Numbered from the stretch's first letter, positions 1 to 7,711 are shown. The stretch is 27,061 nucleotides of DNA from Flavobacteriales bacterium UBA5933 (GCA_002430925.1 DJDD01000029.1:1-27061); one strand, 5' to 3'. Numbers and translations are program-made. Notes: generated by a model not told the origin, from the sequence alone.

Positions 1-558
1 ATCTTCAATTTTTGTTCTGTTCTGTTGAAAGGCATTTTTTAATGAATCATAATCTTTGATCTTAATTGGAGTATTTTTTTGATCAAGAAGAAAAGAAATA
101 GGAAATAAACTTTGAGACGACCATAAAGCTAATTCTTGCATTTTATTGGATAATTGCTTTCCTTTTTTATTCAATTGATCTCGATGAATTGTAACAACAT
201 TTTCATTATCTATTTTACCAAATACAAGTGATAAATCATAATCTAAGTCTGTAGACTCATTATCATTTGTAACTATTTCATATATTTTATATTTTTCTTT
301 ATAAAAATCTGAATCTAATACAGAATTTGGCCGTTCTGATAATAATAATTTCTCTATTTCTTCGGATGTTTTATAATTTATAGGAATATATATTTCGTTT
401 AATCCTGATATATCTTTGAAATAAATTTGTGAATTGTTATTACAATTTTGATTATGAAAAGATATTAAATCATCTTCTGATAAATTAAATTTATGTGCAA
501 GATGAGCAAATGAATCTTCAGATTTAAGACGATAAATAATATAATTGTTATTTAACAT
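1..558 (-). CDS. LysM-like domain protein, 3' end beyond the window
   Basis: An open reading frame begins at the ATG complementary to 556-558 and runs off the left edge without a stop (186 codons visible). The first 45 or so residues read like a LysM repeat (IYRLKSEDSFAHLAHKFNL, then an SEDDL/FHN segment), where the usual 'GDTL' is replaced by EDSF. There is no signal peptide, so peptidoglycan binding outside the cell is not obvious. The rest of the visible part is acidic and Lys-rich with no motif I recognise. Proteins with a short N-terminal LysM and this layout occur in Bacteroidota, sometimes near type VI secretion genes, but nothing visible here confirms that link. The LysM call is moderate and the function is unknown. 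Confidence 0.65.
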   Translation of the reverse strand, partial: MLNNNYIIYRLKSEDSFAHLAHKFNLSEDDLISFHNQNCNNNSQIYFKDISGLNEIYIPINYKTSEEIEKLLLSERPNSVLDSDFYKEKYKIYEIVTNDNESTDLDYDLSLVFGKIDNENVVTIHRDQLNKKGKQLSNKMQELALWSSQSLFPISFLLDQKNTPIKIKDYDSLKNAFQQNRTKIED

Positions 559-652
559 TAGGATTTAGGTTGTAGGTGTATTGATTAAAATTACTATTTA
601 TTTTTTAATCTACTGTTTTTAAGTATTTAAAATCGAATAAAAGTAAAATTAA

Positions 653-750
653 TGATTGCAATAGCGATTGCAGTGGAAATCCTTTTTGCGGAGCGTGCTA
701 GCGAAGTAAAAAGATTGGGAGCGGAAAGCGCGGCACGTAGTGATTGCCCA
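653..750 (+). repeat. Dispersed hairpin repeat, copy 1
   Basis: A G+C-richer block between two divergent genes. It has the shared 5' block GATTGCAGTGGAAATCC (666-682) and the shared 3' block AAAAAGATTGGGAGCGGAAA (708-727). The two blocks are joined by a short stem (CTTTTT 682-687 with AAAAAG 708-713) around a core containing GCTAGC. Related copies lie at 3560-3636, 7600-7711 and 15737-15845. Ends are approximate. No open reading frame is evident in it. Confidence 0.75.
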
Positions 751-788
751 AAAAAATAAAACAAAAAGTAATTAATAATTAAAAACCG

Positions 789-796
789 TATATTTG
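789..796 (+). promoter_or_regulatory. Bacteroidota -7 box (TATATTTG)
   Basis: Perfect TAnnTTTG match 21 nt before the ATG at 818. It overlaps the in-frame TTG at 794, which argues that the TTG is promoter and not a start codon. I see no TTG -33 element at the usual spacing. Confidence 0.5.
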
Positions 797-817
797 AATT
801 TTATAAATTTAGTGAAT

Positions 818-1723
818 ATGCCTAAAGTAGAAAGTATAGAACAATTGTATAAACGTGCACCACAAGCAAACCCTTTAAAATTAGAACAAGATAATGCGGG
901 AAAAGGTCATTTTAATGTTTTTACAAGAGATGTATGTTCTTTCCTTAGTCCTTATAGTAGAAGAGATTATTACAAAATTTCTTATATTATAGGCAAAGGA
1001 ACTTTATATTATGCTGATAAACATATTTATATAGACAAACCTGCTCTTTTGTTCTCTAATCCTAGAGTTCCTTATGCTTGGGAAGCAGAAAATGAAGATC
1101 AGAAAGGTTGGTTTTGTTTGTTTAATGATTATTTTCTGAATCATGATGAAAAAGTTGGTCATTTACAAAACTCTCCTTTGTTTCAGCTAAATAAAAGACC
1201 TATTTTTTTCTTGAATGAGCAACAACAAGAACAAGTGAATTATATGTTTTTGTCCATGTCTAACGAAATACAAGGATCTTACGAGCATCGCTATGATTTA
1301 ATTAGAAGTTATTTGCATGTTTTATTACATGAAGGAATGAAAATGCAAGAACCAGATGATTTTAAAGTGAACAATAATGCTTCAGGAAGAATCACACAAT
1401 TGTTTATGGAATTATTAGAAAGACAATTCCCTATTGATAGTCCACATATTCGCCTTGAATTGAATACGGCAAAAATTTTTGCTGAACATTTATGTGTACA
1501 TACAAATCACTTGAATAGATCTGTGAAAAATGAAACAAATAAAACAACTACTGAAATTATACAAGATAGAATTGCCACAGAAGCAAAAGCTTTGTTACAG
1601 CATACATCTTGGTCTATTTCTGAAATTGCTTATAGTCTAGGTTTTGAGTCGCAAGCTTACTTTACAAATTTCTTTAAGAAACGTATAGAAAGTTCTCCTT
1701 CGGAATACCGACAATCGATTTGA
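818..1723 (+). CDS. AraC-family transcriptional regulator
   Basis: 301 residues from the ATG at 818. An in-frame TTG at 794 would add eight residues but lies in the -7 box. The N-terminal part (about 30-175) looks like an AraC-type cupin sensor (aromatic-rich, 'GKGTLYYADK' and 'ALLFSNPRVPYAW'). The C-terminal 215-300 is the double helix-turn-helix, ending in the family signature SISEIAYSLGFESQAYFTNF followed by KK and a SPSEYR tail. The aldo/keto reductase gene starts 78 nt downstream on the same strand with its own possible promoter. This regulator therefore probably controls that gene, responding to an aldehyde or other electrophile; the ligand is inference. Cytoplasmic DNA-binding protein. 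Confidence 0.9.
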   Translation: MPKVESIEQLYKRAPQANPLKLEQDNAGKGHFNVFTRDVCSFLSPYSRRDYYKISYIIGKGTLYYADKHIYIDKPALLFSNPRVPYAWEAENEDQKGWFCLFNDYFLNHDEKVGHLQNSPLFQLNKRPIFFLNEQQQEQVNYMFLSMSNEIQGSYEHRYDLIRSYLHVLLHEGMKMQEPDDFKVNNNASGRITQLFMELLERQFPIDSPHIRLELNTAKIFAEHLCVHTNHLNRSVKNETNKTTTEIIQDRIATEAKALLQHTSWSISEIAYSLGFESQAYFTNFFKKRIESSPSEYRQSI

Positions 1724-1774
1724 AATTTATAATTGATTGTTTGAATACTACAAATTTATTTTATCAACCTCATC

Positions 1775-1782
1775 TAATTTTG
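1775..1782 (+). promoter_or_regulatory. Candidate -7 box (TAATTTTG) for the aldo/keto reductase
   Basis: TAnnTTTG match ending 19 nt before the ATG at 1802, giving a short leader. No clear -33 element, so this rests on one box. Confidence 0.35.
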
Positions 1783-1801
1783 TTCTTATAAAAATAATGA
1801 T

Positions 1802-2803
1802 ATGAAATATAGAAAACTAGGAAATACAAACGAAAATATTTCCGCTATTGGTTTAGGTTGTATGGGAATGAGCTTTGCTTATGGAAAATCTGATGAAAAT
1901 GAAAACATAGCGACTCTTCACAAAGCATTGGATCTTGGTATTAATTTTTGGGATACAGCAGATATGTATGGAAATGGAGCGAATGAAGAATTATTATCAA
2001 AAGTATTGGTTCCTAATAGAGGCAAAGTATTTATTGCTACTAAATTTGGTTTTCGTTTTAGAGATAGTGTTAGTCGACCAAGTAATGCGAATGAAACTTA
2101 CTTTGATGGTTCACCAGAATGGATAAAAATTGCTGTAGAAGATAGCTTAAGAAGACTAAAAATAGATACTATAGATTTGTATTACGCTCATCGTGTAGAT
2201 CCCACTATTCCAATCGAAGAAACTGTTGGAGCTATGTCAGAATTAGTAAAAGAAGGAAAAGTAAAATACTTAGGTCTTAGTGAAGCTTCTCCAGAGTCTA
2301 TAAAAAAAGCGAATGCAATACATCCTATTGCTGCTTTACAAAGTGAATATTCTTTATTAACAAGAAATGTAGAAACAGATATTTTGCCTACATTAAATGA
2401 ATTAGGAATTTCTCTTGTTCCCTACTCTCCTCTTTCTAGAGGTTTAGTGACAAATAAATTAGATTTAAGCAAATTGGACAGTTCCGATTTCAGAAATTTT
2501 ATTCCTCGCAATAATGGTGAAACATTACAAAATAATCAGAATTTGGTAAGTGAATTTGCTGCATTTGCAGATCAAAAAGGTGCAACTCCAGCTCAACTAG
2601 CTATTGCATGGGTTTTGGCACAAGGAGAAAATATAATTCCAATTCCTGGTACACGCAAAGCATCTCGATTAGAAGAAAATGCTGGTTCTGTGAACTTACA
2701 ATTAGACACAAGTGATTTAGAAAAAATTTCAAAAATTCTTGAGAAATATCCTAATGTTGGCGATCGTTATAGCGAAGATGCTATGAAATTGGTCAATAAT
2801 TAA
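1802..2803 (+). CDS. Aldo/keto reductase
   Basis: 333 residues, the usual size for this (beta/alpha)8-barrel NADPH-dependent oxidoreductase family, which reduces aldehydes and ketones. The N-terminus carries the family start (RKLGNTNENISAIGLGCMGM). The catalytic tetrad is intact: D51 and Y56 in NFWDTADMYG, K81 in ATKFGF, and H130 in YYAHRVD. The C-terminal NADPH-binding stretch (IPIPGTRKASRLEENAGS) is present. It most resembles the YakC/AKR13-type bacterial subgroup. It follows an AraC regulator that probably controls it. A 19-bp hairpin terminator follows. The physiological substrate cannot be read from the sequence. Confidence 0.93.
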   Translation: MKYRKLGNTNENISAIGLGCMGMSFAYGKSDENENIATLHKALDLGINFWDTADMYGNGANEELLSKVLVPNRGKVFIATKFGFRFRDSVSRPSNANETYFDGSPEWIKIAVEDSLRRLKIDTIDLYYAHRVDPTIPIEETVGAMSELVKEGKVKYLGLSEASPESIKKANAIHPIAALQSEYSLLTRNVETDILPTLNELGISLVPYSPLSRGLVTNKLDLSKLDSSDFRNFIPRNNGETLQNNQNLVSEFAAFADQKGATPAQLAIAWVLAQGENIIPIPGTRKASRLEENAGSVNLQLDTSDLEKISKILEKYPNVGDRYSEDAMKLVNN

Positions 2804-2834
2804 CAATCAAAAAGAAATATCCAAAATTCAACTT

Positions 2835-2874
2835 AAAAAAATAGGATTTCAATAAATTGAAATCCTATTTTTTT
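2835..2874. terminator. Bidirectional intrinsic terminator
   Basis: Perfect inverted repeat: arms 2835-2853 and 2856-2874, G+C core AGGATTTC/GAAATCCT, and A/T runs on both outer sides. It lies between the convergent aldo/keto reductase and the exported orphan protein, so it can serve both strands. Confidence 0.9.
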
Positions 2875-2876
2875 AT

Positions 2877-3476
2877 TTAATTACTATTTTTTTTGTCAAT
2901 ACAGTTTGTAGACATATCATCTAAATAACAATAATAAAATCCTATTTCTAAATCTCTAGAAACATTATTAAACATTTCCTTTAAATGAATTACCTCATCT
3001 ACATTTGTCACTATACGCTGCACCTTTTTTCTTAATTCAGTTTCTTCTTCTACGGTATTCGTATCAGATAATGGATAGATATTCAAATAATCAAATCTCT
3101 TTTCAGTTCCATCTTCCAACAAAAGATCAATGATTAAATCATTAGCATCTAAAAAAGTAACCGATTTACATTCCTTATCCGTATTACAATTAACCAAAGA
3201 TTCTATCCCTACATCATTCAAATCAGCAAACAATCTTTTTGTTTGTGCATCAGTAATCTCTGTTTTAATTTTAATTGGAGTACTTGTACCCTTTCGCATC
3301 TGAGCTTGTTTAGAAAAATCTGTTTCTAAAAAACCTAATACAGTACCATCATTATATTGTATTAAAGTTAATTTTTGCGGTTTTCCACAAAAAGAAATTT
3401 TATAGCTTGTTTTAATATTCTGTGCATTTAAAGAAACAATTAAAAACAAAAGAAAAAGAGTAAAAATTTTTCGCAT
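2877..3476 (-). CDS. Exported protein of unknown function
   Basis: 199 residues from the ATG at 3474-3476; a GTG two codons upstream is less likely. MRKIFTLFLLFLIVSLNAQ is a signal peptide with a probable cut after NA-Q, so the mature protein should reach the periplasm. The remainder has no motif I recognise. It contains four or five cysteines (FCGK, VNCN, KECK, YYCY, TNCI), which could form disulfides once exported. The gene is monocistronic, with a bidirectional terminator directly downstream and repeat copy 2 about 80 nt upstream. Confidence 0.8.
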   Translation of the reverse strand: MRKIFTLFLLFLIVSLNAQNIKTSYKISFCGKPQKLTLIQYNDGTVLGFLETDFSKQAQMRKGTSTPIKIKTEITDAQTKRLFADLNDVGIESLVNCNTDKECKSVTFLDANDLIIDLLLEDGTEKRFDYLNIYPLSDTNTVEEETELRKKVQRIVTNVDEVIHLKEMFNNVSRDLEIGFYYCYLDDMSTNCIDKKNSN

Positions 3477-3559
3477 ATACACATTTTAAATTAGTAAGCT
3501 TAAATTTACTACAATTAATCATAACTTTAACTTATATAAATAATTAAAATTAATTTTTT

Positions 3560-3636
3560 GGCGTTCCGTTCCGGCGTGCTTTACATTCCAATCTTTTTCT
3601 GAGGAAAAAGGATTTCCATTGCAATCACTAACGCAG
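3560..3636 (-). repeat. Dispersed hairpin repeat, copy 2
   Basis: Read on the minus strand it has the shared 5' block GATTGCAATGGAAATCC and the 3' block beginning AAAAAGATTGGAATG. The core is the shortest of the four copies: a 7-bp stem CTTTTTC (3593-3599) and GAAAAAG (3604-3610) with a TGAG tetraloop. It lies between the FMN reductase stop and the start of the exported orphan gene. Confidence 0.75.
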
Positions 3637-3649
3637 AAATATTAAAATA

Positions 3650-4174
3650 TCAAATTCGACCTTCTACCGTTTTTATAAAATGATTGATTATAATGTTTAG
3701 TTCATTTGCTGTTTGATCATTTAATTGACCAGAATTATCAAACCTCCCTTTTATTCCTTTTATCAACAAATTATTATCTTCTAAAACTTTAGCTCCTAAT
3801 GTTTCTAAAATTAATTTTAATTCTTCATGCCCTTTTTCTCCACTTGCAGAAGCTGTAATAATAGAAACTGGTTTATTGGTAAAAATAACGGAAGAAACAC
3901 ACCATTCTAACAAATTTTTTAATCCACTTGGAATACTAAAAATATATTCTGGAGTCGAAAAAATAATTCCATCTGCTTTTTCAATTCTAGATTTTATTGC
4001 TTGAACAGTTTCAGGAGTATTTTCATCAGTAATTGAAGTATTAAAGTGAGGTAAATTTTTAAGATCATTAAAAATATCGATATTCATCGATTCAAAATGA
4101 TCTGTAATATATTCTACTAATTTCAAATTAGACGATTCTTCTGTTGCACTACCTATAATTGCTAAAATATTCAT
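3650..4174 (-). CDS. NAD(P)H-dependent FMN reductase family protein
   Basis: 174 residues from the ATG at 4172-4174. In-frame TTG codons upstream (to 4201) overlap the -7 box and are rejected as starts. The fold is flavodoxin-like: N-terminal NILAIIGSATEESSN is the FMN phosphate loop, and TPEYIFSIPSGLKNLLEW near residue 80 is the family's SPEYNxSxPxxLKNxxDW motif with a Phe replacing the usual Gly/Asn. Members reduce FMN, quinones or azo compounds with NAD(P)H in the cytoplasm; which substrate is used here is unknown. It lies 115 nt downstream of the nitrilase gene but has its own promoter. Confidence 0.85.
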   Translation of the reverse strand: MNILAIIGSATEESSNLKLVEYITDHFESMNIDIFNDLKNLPHFNTSITDENTPETVQAIKSRIEKADGIIFSTPEYIFSIPSGLKNLLEWCVSSVIFTNKPVSIITASASGEKGHEELKLILETLGAKVLEDNNLLIKGIKGRFDNSGQLNDQTANELNIIINHFIKTVEGRI

Positions 4175-4198
4175 TTGTGTAATTTTTATTCTATTCAA

Positions 4199-4206
4199 CA
4201 AATATA
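4199..4206 (-). promoter_or_regulatory. -7 box (TATATTTG) for the FMN reductase gene
   Basis: Perfect TAnnTTTG on the minus strand, 24 nt before the ATG at 4174. It supports that start over the upstream TTG codons it overlaps. No -33 element seen. Confidence 0.45.
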
Positions 4207-4289
4207 AAAGTCCAAATATTATGTACTCATTGATTACTATATCTAAATTTTATTGTTTAATAAATAAATGTCATGTATAAAATTAACTA

Positions 4290-5249
4290 TTATTCATTAC
4301 TATTTTCATTCATCCAAACAACTTTTTGTTCTGATTCATGTTCTTTACCTATAATATCTTTATACAAACTAGGTCTTCGAACATTTATATAGCGATAACC
4401 TCCTGCAGCAATTAATTTATCTGAAGTAATTGTTGCTGTAACAAAACTATCATCAAGATCTCTACATTCAGCCAAAATATCTCCAAACGGATCAAGTATC
4501 ATAGAACATCCATTTTTTAATTGATCGTCATCCATTCCTATAGCATTAGAAAAAACCACATAAATACCATTATCATAAGCTCGTGCTGGTAACCATTTCA
4601 TTAACCAAGCCCTTCCTTTCATCCCATCAAACTCTAATCTCAATGAAGTTGGATCAACCTCTCTATTTTCCCATAATATTGGATCTACAAAACCTGCTCC
4701 TGGTCTAGAAGATGGTGTACACATCGTTACATGAGGCATAAAAATTATATCGGCTCCAAGAAGTTTTGTTGCTCTTACATTTTCAATTACATTATTATCA
4801 TAACAAATTAAAATTCCACATTTCCATCCATTAATTTCAAAAATCGTATAACTATTTCCTGCTGTTAAATGTGGATTAATAAAAGGATGTAATTTATGAT
4901 GTTTAGCTATCAATCCATTTTTATCGATGCAGATATATGATTTAAATAAATTATCATTCTCATCTTTTTCAAACAAGCCTGCTAGAATTACAATATTATA
5001 TTTCGTCGCAATTTCAATTAACTTCTTTGTACTTTCTCCATTAGGAACATATTCTGCTAAATCTATCATTTGTTCCCTATTTAAAAATCTTGCAAACGAA
5101 TAGCCTGTTATTGAACATTCATGAAAAGCTATTACATCTGAACCTTCTTCTGATGCTTTTTTTGTAAGTTTTTCTATGATTGAAAGATTATAAATTTTAT
5201 CATTATTTCTGGTCTCGAATTGAGCAGATGAAATTTTTATTTTGTCCAT
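4290..5249 (-). CDS. Carbon-nitrogen hydrolase (nitrilase superfamily)
   Basis: 319 residues, within the family's usual 260-340. The Glu-Lys-Cys triad is in place: E44 in IAFHECSITGY, K119 in KHHKLHPF, and C149 in GILICYDNNV. The family cleaves non-peptide C-N bonds (amides, ureides, nitriles). The C-terminal half has insertions (CTPSSRPGAGF and a segment rich in Trp/Arg) typical of the amidase-like branches, not of short omega-amidases. The gene has its own -7 box and is followed by the FMN reductase. The AraC regulator just upstream on the same strand is a plausible controller. Substrate not assignable; an aliphatic amidase or carbamoylase is possible. Confidence 0.88.
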   Translation of the reverse strand: MDKIKISSAQFETRNNDKIYNLSIIEKLTKKASEEGSDVIAFHECSITGYSFARFLNREQMIDLAEYVPNGESTKKLIEIATKYNIVILAGLFEKDENDNLFKSYICIDKNGLIAKHHKLHPFINPHLTAGNSYTIFEINGWKCGILICYDNNVIENVRATKLLGADIIFMPHVTMCTPSSRPGAGFVDPILWENREVDPTSLRLEFDGMKGRAWLMKWLPARAYDNGIYVVFSNAIGMDDDQLKNGCSMILDPFGDILAECRDLDDSFVTATITSDKLIAAGGYRYINVRRPSLYKDIIGKEHESEQKVVWMNENSNE

Positions 5250-5274
5250 TTTATTTAAGTTTAAAAGTATGGAA

Positions 5275-5282
5275 CAAAAATA
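5275..5282 (-). promoter_or_regulatory. -7 box (TATTTTTG) for the nitrilase gene
   Basis: Perfect TAnnTTTG match 25 nt upstream of the ATG at 5249. No convincing -33 element at the expected distance. Confidence 0.4.
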
Positions 5283-5330
5283 ATTTATGTAAAAATTTAA
5301 GAATTGTATAAAACCGACATTACCATGAAT

Positions 5331-6146
5331 TTATTCTAATTTTATTTCAAAAAAATTAACTGCTAATCGACTTGTATTATTAAGATATTCAGTAGGTGTA
5401 ATTCCTGTATATTTTTTAAATTCTCTAATTAAATGTGCTTGGTCAGCATAACCTGTTTCATAAGATAAATTCGTTAAATTTTTATCTATTGTTCTACTTT
5501 TTAAAAGATTTAAAAAATTATGAAGCATAACTATATTTCCATATTTTTTAGGATTTAATCCTATAGATTCTTTAAATATTCTTTGAATATGTCTTTCTGT
5601 ATAGCCTGAATAGTTTTCTAATTGATTTGAAGTTACTTGTCCTTTATTTTTCAAAATAAAAGACAATAAAGATGGAATAAAATTTTTATTTATAGATTGT
5701 CTCTTGACAACTTGTTCAATGAAGAAATTATTTAAAATATTTAATCTTAAATCTAATTTACTTTCTTCTGATAATCTTTCGTAAAGTTCTTCTCCATTTT
5801 TTCCTAATAATTCTGTTATTGACGTTATTTCATCTCTCAATTCTATTGCTGGAATACCTAAAAGATGATTGATGCCATAAGGCTGAAATACAACTATAAT
5901 TATTTTAGTATTTCTAGTTAAAAATAAATCTTTGAAAGCACTTATTTGACCATATAAAAATGAATCTGGATATTTAGAAATTTTAGTATCTGAATTATTA
6001 ACATAAAAGTTAGCCGCAAAAGTAAATACCATCCCCGTATTTCCATCAGAAAATAAACGCAATTTTTTCAAATTAAGTTGTTCACTTTCTAAAAAAAGAT
6101 AATGTTTAATGTAGGGTACTAATTCTTTTATTGGCGCAATTTGCAT
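5331..6146 (-). CDS. AraC-family regulator with DUF6597-like N-terminal domain
   Basis: 271 residues. The N-terminal 150 residues (starting with a PIKELVPYIKHYLFLE segment and LFSDGNTGMVFTF) match the domain often called DUF6597, found in front of AraC helix-turn-helix modules in Bacteroidota and Actinobacteria. The C-terminal 160-256 is the DNA-binding module, with HIQRIFKESIGLNPKKYG as the first recognition region and YETGYADQAHLIREFKKYTG then ITPTEYL as the signature. It lies 81 nt upstream of the nitrilase gene in the same direction, so it probably regulates the nitrilase, the FMN reductase, or both. Effector unknown. Confidence 0.9.
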   Translation of the reverse strand: MQIAPIKELVPYIKHYLFLESEQLNLKKLRLFSDGNTGMVFTFAANFYVNNSDTKISKYPDSFLYGQISAFKDLFLTRNTKIIIVVFQPYGINHLLGIPAIELRDEITSITELLGKNGEELYERLSEESKLDLRLNILNNFFIEQVVKRQSINKNFIPSLLSFILKNKGQVTSNQLENYSGYTERHIQRIFKESIGLNPKKYGNIVMLHNFLNLLKSRTIDKNLTNLSYETGYADQAHLIREFKKYTGITPTEYLNNTSRLAVNFFEIKLE

Positions 6147-6247
6147 TACTTATTTTTATTTAAAATTTAGATATTTCATGCTAAATTGAAATTAAATATT
6201 AAAAAAAAGAACATTTTTAAGAGAATAATCAAAATGTAAATCAATTA

Positions 6248-6718
6248 TTATTTATAATAATTTAATTGTATTTCGTGTAGAATAGCAATATTATCATATC
6301 CCAATATAGGAATAGAAGGTTTTAATTTTCTTGATTTTTCAATAGCATTAATGTAAATATCTGTTATAATAAAACCTCGTTTTTGATAAAATTTTAATGC
6401 ATTCAAATTATCATTTGTTGTAATAAGCCAAAGTTTATTATATTCATAAGATCTAAATAGTTCTATTACTTCGTTAATCAATGCCGTTCCTATTCCTTTA
6501 TTTTCTATAAAGCTATCTAAAGAAACAATTTCAATTTCATTATTATCAATCGTAAATGTTATTATACCTATAATTTCTTTATTTTTTATATATACAAAAG
6601 ACTCAAGATTATCTATATAATGAACTTTGGATTTAGATACCATAAAATCTGTATTCCAACACTCTGTAAATATCTTTTTTACATTACTTTTCAAATCTTT
6701 ATTTACTCTTTTTATCAT
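6248..6718 (-). CDS. GNAT-family N-acetyltransferase
   Basis: 156 residues. The acetyl-CoA binding motif A is readable as ENKGIGTALINEVIELF (about 73-89; Q/RxxGxG/A), followed by motif B NDNLNALKFYQKRGFI (about 102-117). Substrate unknown. It is separated by 42 nt from a second GNAT gene upstream in the same direction, so the two may be co-transcribed. They are not close paralogues by eye. Strongly A+T-rich, as are its neighbours. Confidence 0.88.
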   Translation of the reverse strand: MIKRVNKDLKSNVKKIFTECWNTDFMVSKSKVHYIDNLESFVYIKNKEIIGIITFTIDNNEIEIVSLDSFIENKGIGTALINEVIELFRSYEYNKLWLITTNDNLNALKFYQKRGFIITDIYINAIEKSRKLKPSIPILGYDNIAILHEIQLNYYK

Positions 6719-6760
6719 TTTTTATTAAATTCACATCAAAATAAATAACTACAAAATATA

Positions 6761-7195
6761 TTAAAGTTTCATTTTTAATATTGGATAATTTTTTCCTAAA
6801 TCATCTTTTTCTGTTCTTTCATAAACTTTAAATCCAAATTTTTCATAAAATTCCTTGGCATGTTTATTTTGTTCATTAACATCTACCTTATTTGCGTGAA
6901 GAGTTACTATTGCAAAATCTAACATTTTTTTACCTAATCCTTTACCTATAAATTTGGGATCTAAGAATAACATTTCAATTTTTTTATCATATAAGCCTAG
7001 GAAACCTATTACTATTTTGTTCTCTATTAAACAATAAACATCTAAATTTTCAAAATCAAAATTATTAAGAAATTCTTTTATTTCAATAAAATCTTCTTTA
7101 CTCAAAAAATGATGTGTTTCTAGGACTGATTTTTCCCACACATCTAAAATTTGTTGTTTATATTCTACATTATAATTTTCTATATTAAAACTCAT
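6761..7195 (-). CDS. GNAT-family N-acetyltransferase (YjaB-like)
   Basis: 144 residues. The N-terminal segment ILDVWEKSVLETHHFLS resembles the WxxSVxATHxFL opening of the YjaB-like GNAT proteins. Motif A is FIGKGLGKKMLDFA (about 83-96) and motif B is NEQNKHAKEFYEKFGFKV. E. coli YjaB and relatives are small cytoplasmic acetyltransferases implicated in protein lysine acetylation, but the substrate here cannot be inferred. It lies 30 nt downstream of the start-less Cys-rich ORF at 7226-7504 in the same orientation. Confidence 0.87.
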   Translation of the reverse strand: MSFNIENYNVEYKQQILDVWEKSVLETHHFLSKEDFIEIKEFLNNFDFENLDVYCLIENKIVIGFLGLYDKKIEMLFLDPKFIGKGLGKKMLDFAIVTLHANKVDVNEQNKHAKEFYEKFGFKVYERTEKDDLGKNYPILKMKL

Positions 7196-7225
7196 CTTAT
7201 TATCAATAATATATACTATTAATTA

Positions 7226-7504
7226 TTAAAACCAATACTTATTCATTTCATCTAAAAAATCTTTGTCTTGGATTGGAAATTCTGAACCTAAAACAGAATC
7301 AATACCACACTTTGGACAAACAGCAGTTTCTCCTCCTTTTGGTTCTTCTATCCACTCAATTATTTCTATTGGTAGAAATGTTTTTTCACAACAAAAACAA
7401 GCACATAATCTATCAGAAAGAATTTTTTCTTTATGAGAGGAACTTTTTTTATGTGCTTCTAAAAGAAAGTCATAACTATATTTTGGTAATTTATGATTCT
7501 TTTT
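7226..7504 (-). pseudogene. Cys-rich (zinc-ribbon-like) small protein ORF lacking a start codon
   Basis: On the minus strand a 92-codon frame runs from just after an in-frame TAA (7505-7507) to a stop at 7226-7228. The product reads like a complete conserved small protein: LPKYSYDFLLEAHKKS near the N-terminus, a CACFCC knuckle, IEIIEWIEEPKGGETAVCPK continuing into CGIDSV, and an EMNKYWF end. This pattern (two Cys pairs, a CPKCGIDSV motif and a YW-F tail) belongs to a widespread uncharacterised bacterial family of about 90-100 residues. The frame has no ATG, GTG or TTG at its front. The only nearby TTG (7508-7510) is immediately followed by TAA, and no ATG occurs in any frame in the next 50 nt upstream. 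Either the 5' end has decayed beside repeat copy 3 or it uses a non-standard start. The opposite-strand 80-codon frame here is a shadow. Confidence 0.65.
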
Positions 7505-7599
7505 TTACAATATAAATTTAAACAGTTTCTAAAATAAAAAAATATTTATTATATATAATGAATAAAGAGTGAAAAACTATTATTTATTATTTACAAGAA

Positions 7600-7711
7600 T
7601 CGCGTTAGGGGTTGCAGTGGAAATCCTTTTATAATTGGTCATTGCATTTCGAGAGCCTCAATGACCAATTATAAAAGATTGAAACGAAAAACCCGACCGT
7701 AGGGAACGCCC
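7600..7711 (+). repeat. Dispersed hairpin repeat, copy 3
   Basis: The longest copy. The shared 5' block is GTTGCAGTGGAAATCC (7611-7626) and the shared 3' block is AAAAGATTGAAACGAAAAAC (7673-7692), ending in GGGAACGCCC. The core is a perfect 19-bp stem (7626-7644 with 7659-7677) and a 14-nt loop. It sits in the gap 7505-7821, which otherwise holds only the terminator-like hairpin at 7771-7806. I see no gene in that gap. Confidence 0.8.

Noticed and set aside
6243..6265. A/T-only hairpin at the end of the 156-residue acetyltransferase gene
   Set aside because: It overlaps the stop codon and has no G/C pairs. Not convincing as a terminator.
7273..7515. 80-codon plus-strand open frame
   Set aside because: It is antisense to the conserved Cys-rich protein on the minus strand, and its translation is a low-complexity Leu/Phe-rich shadow without any family pattern.
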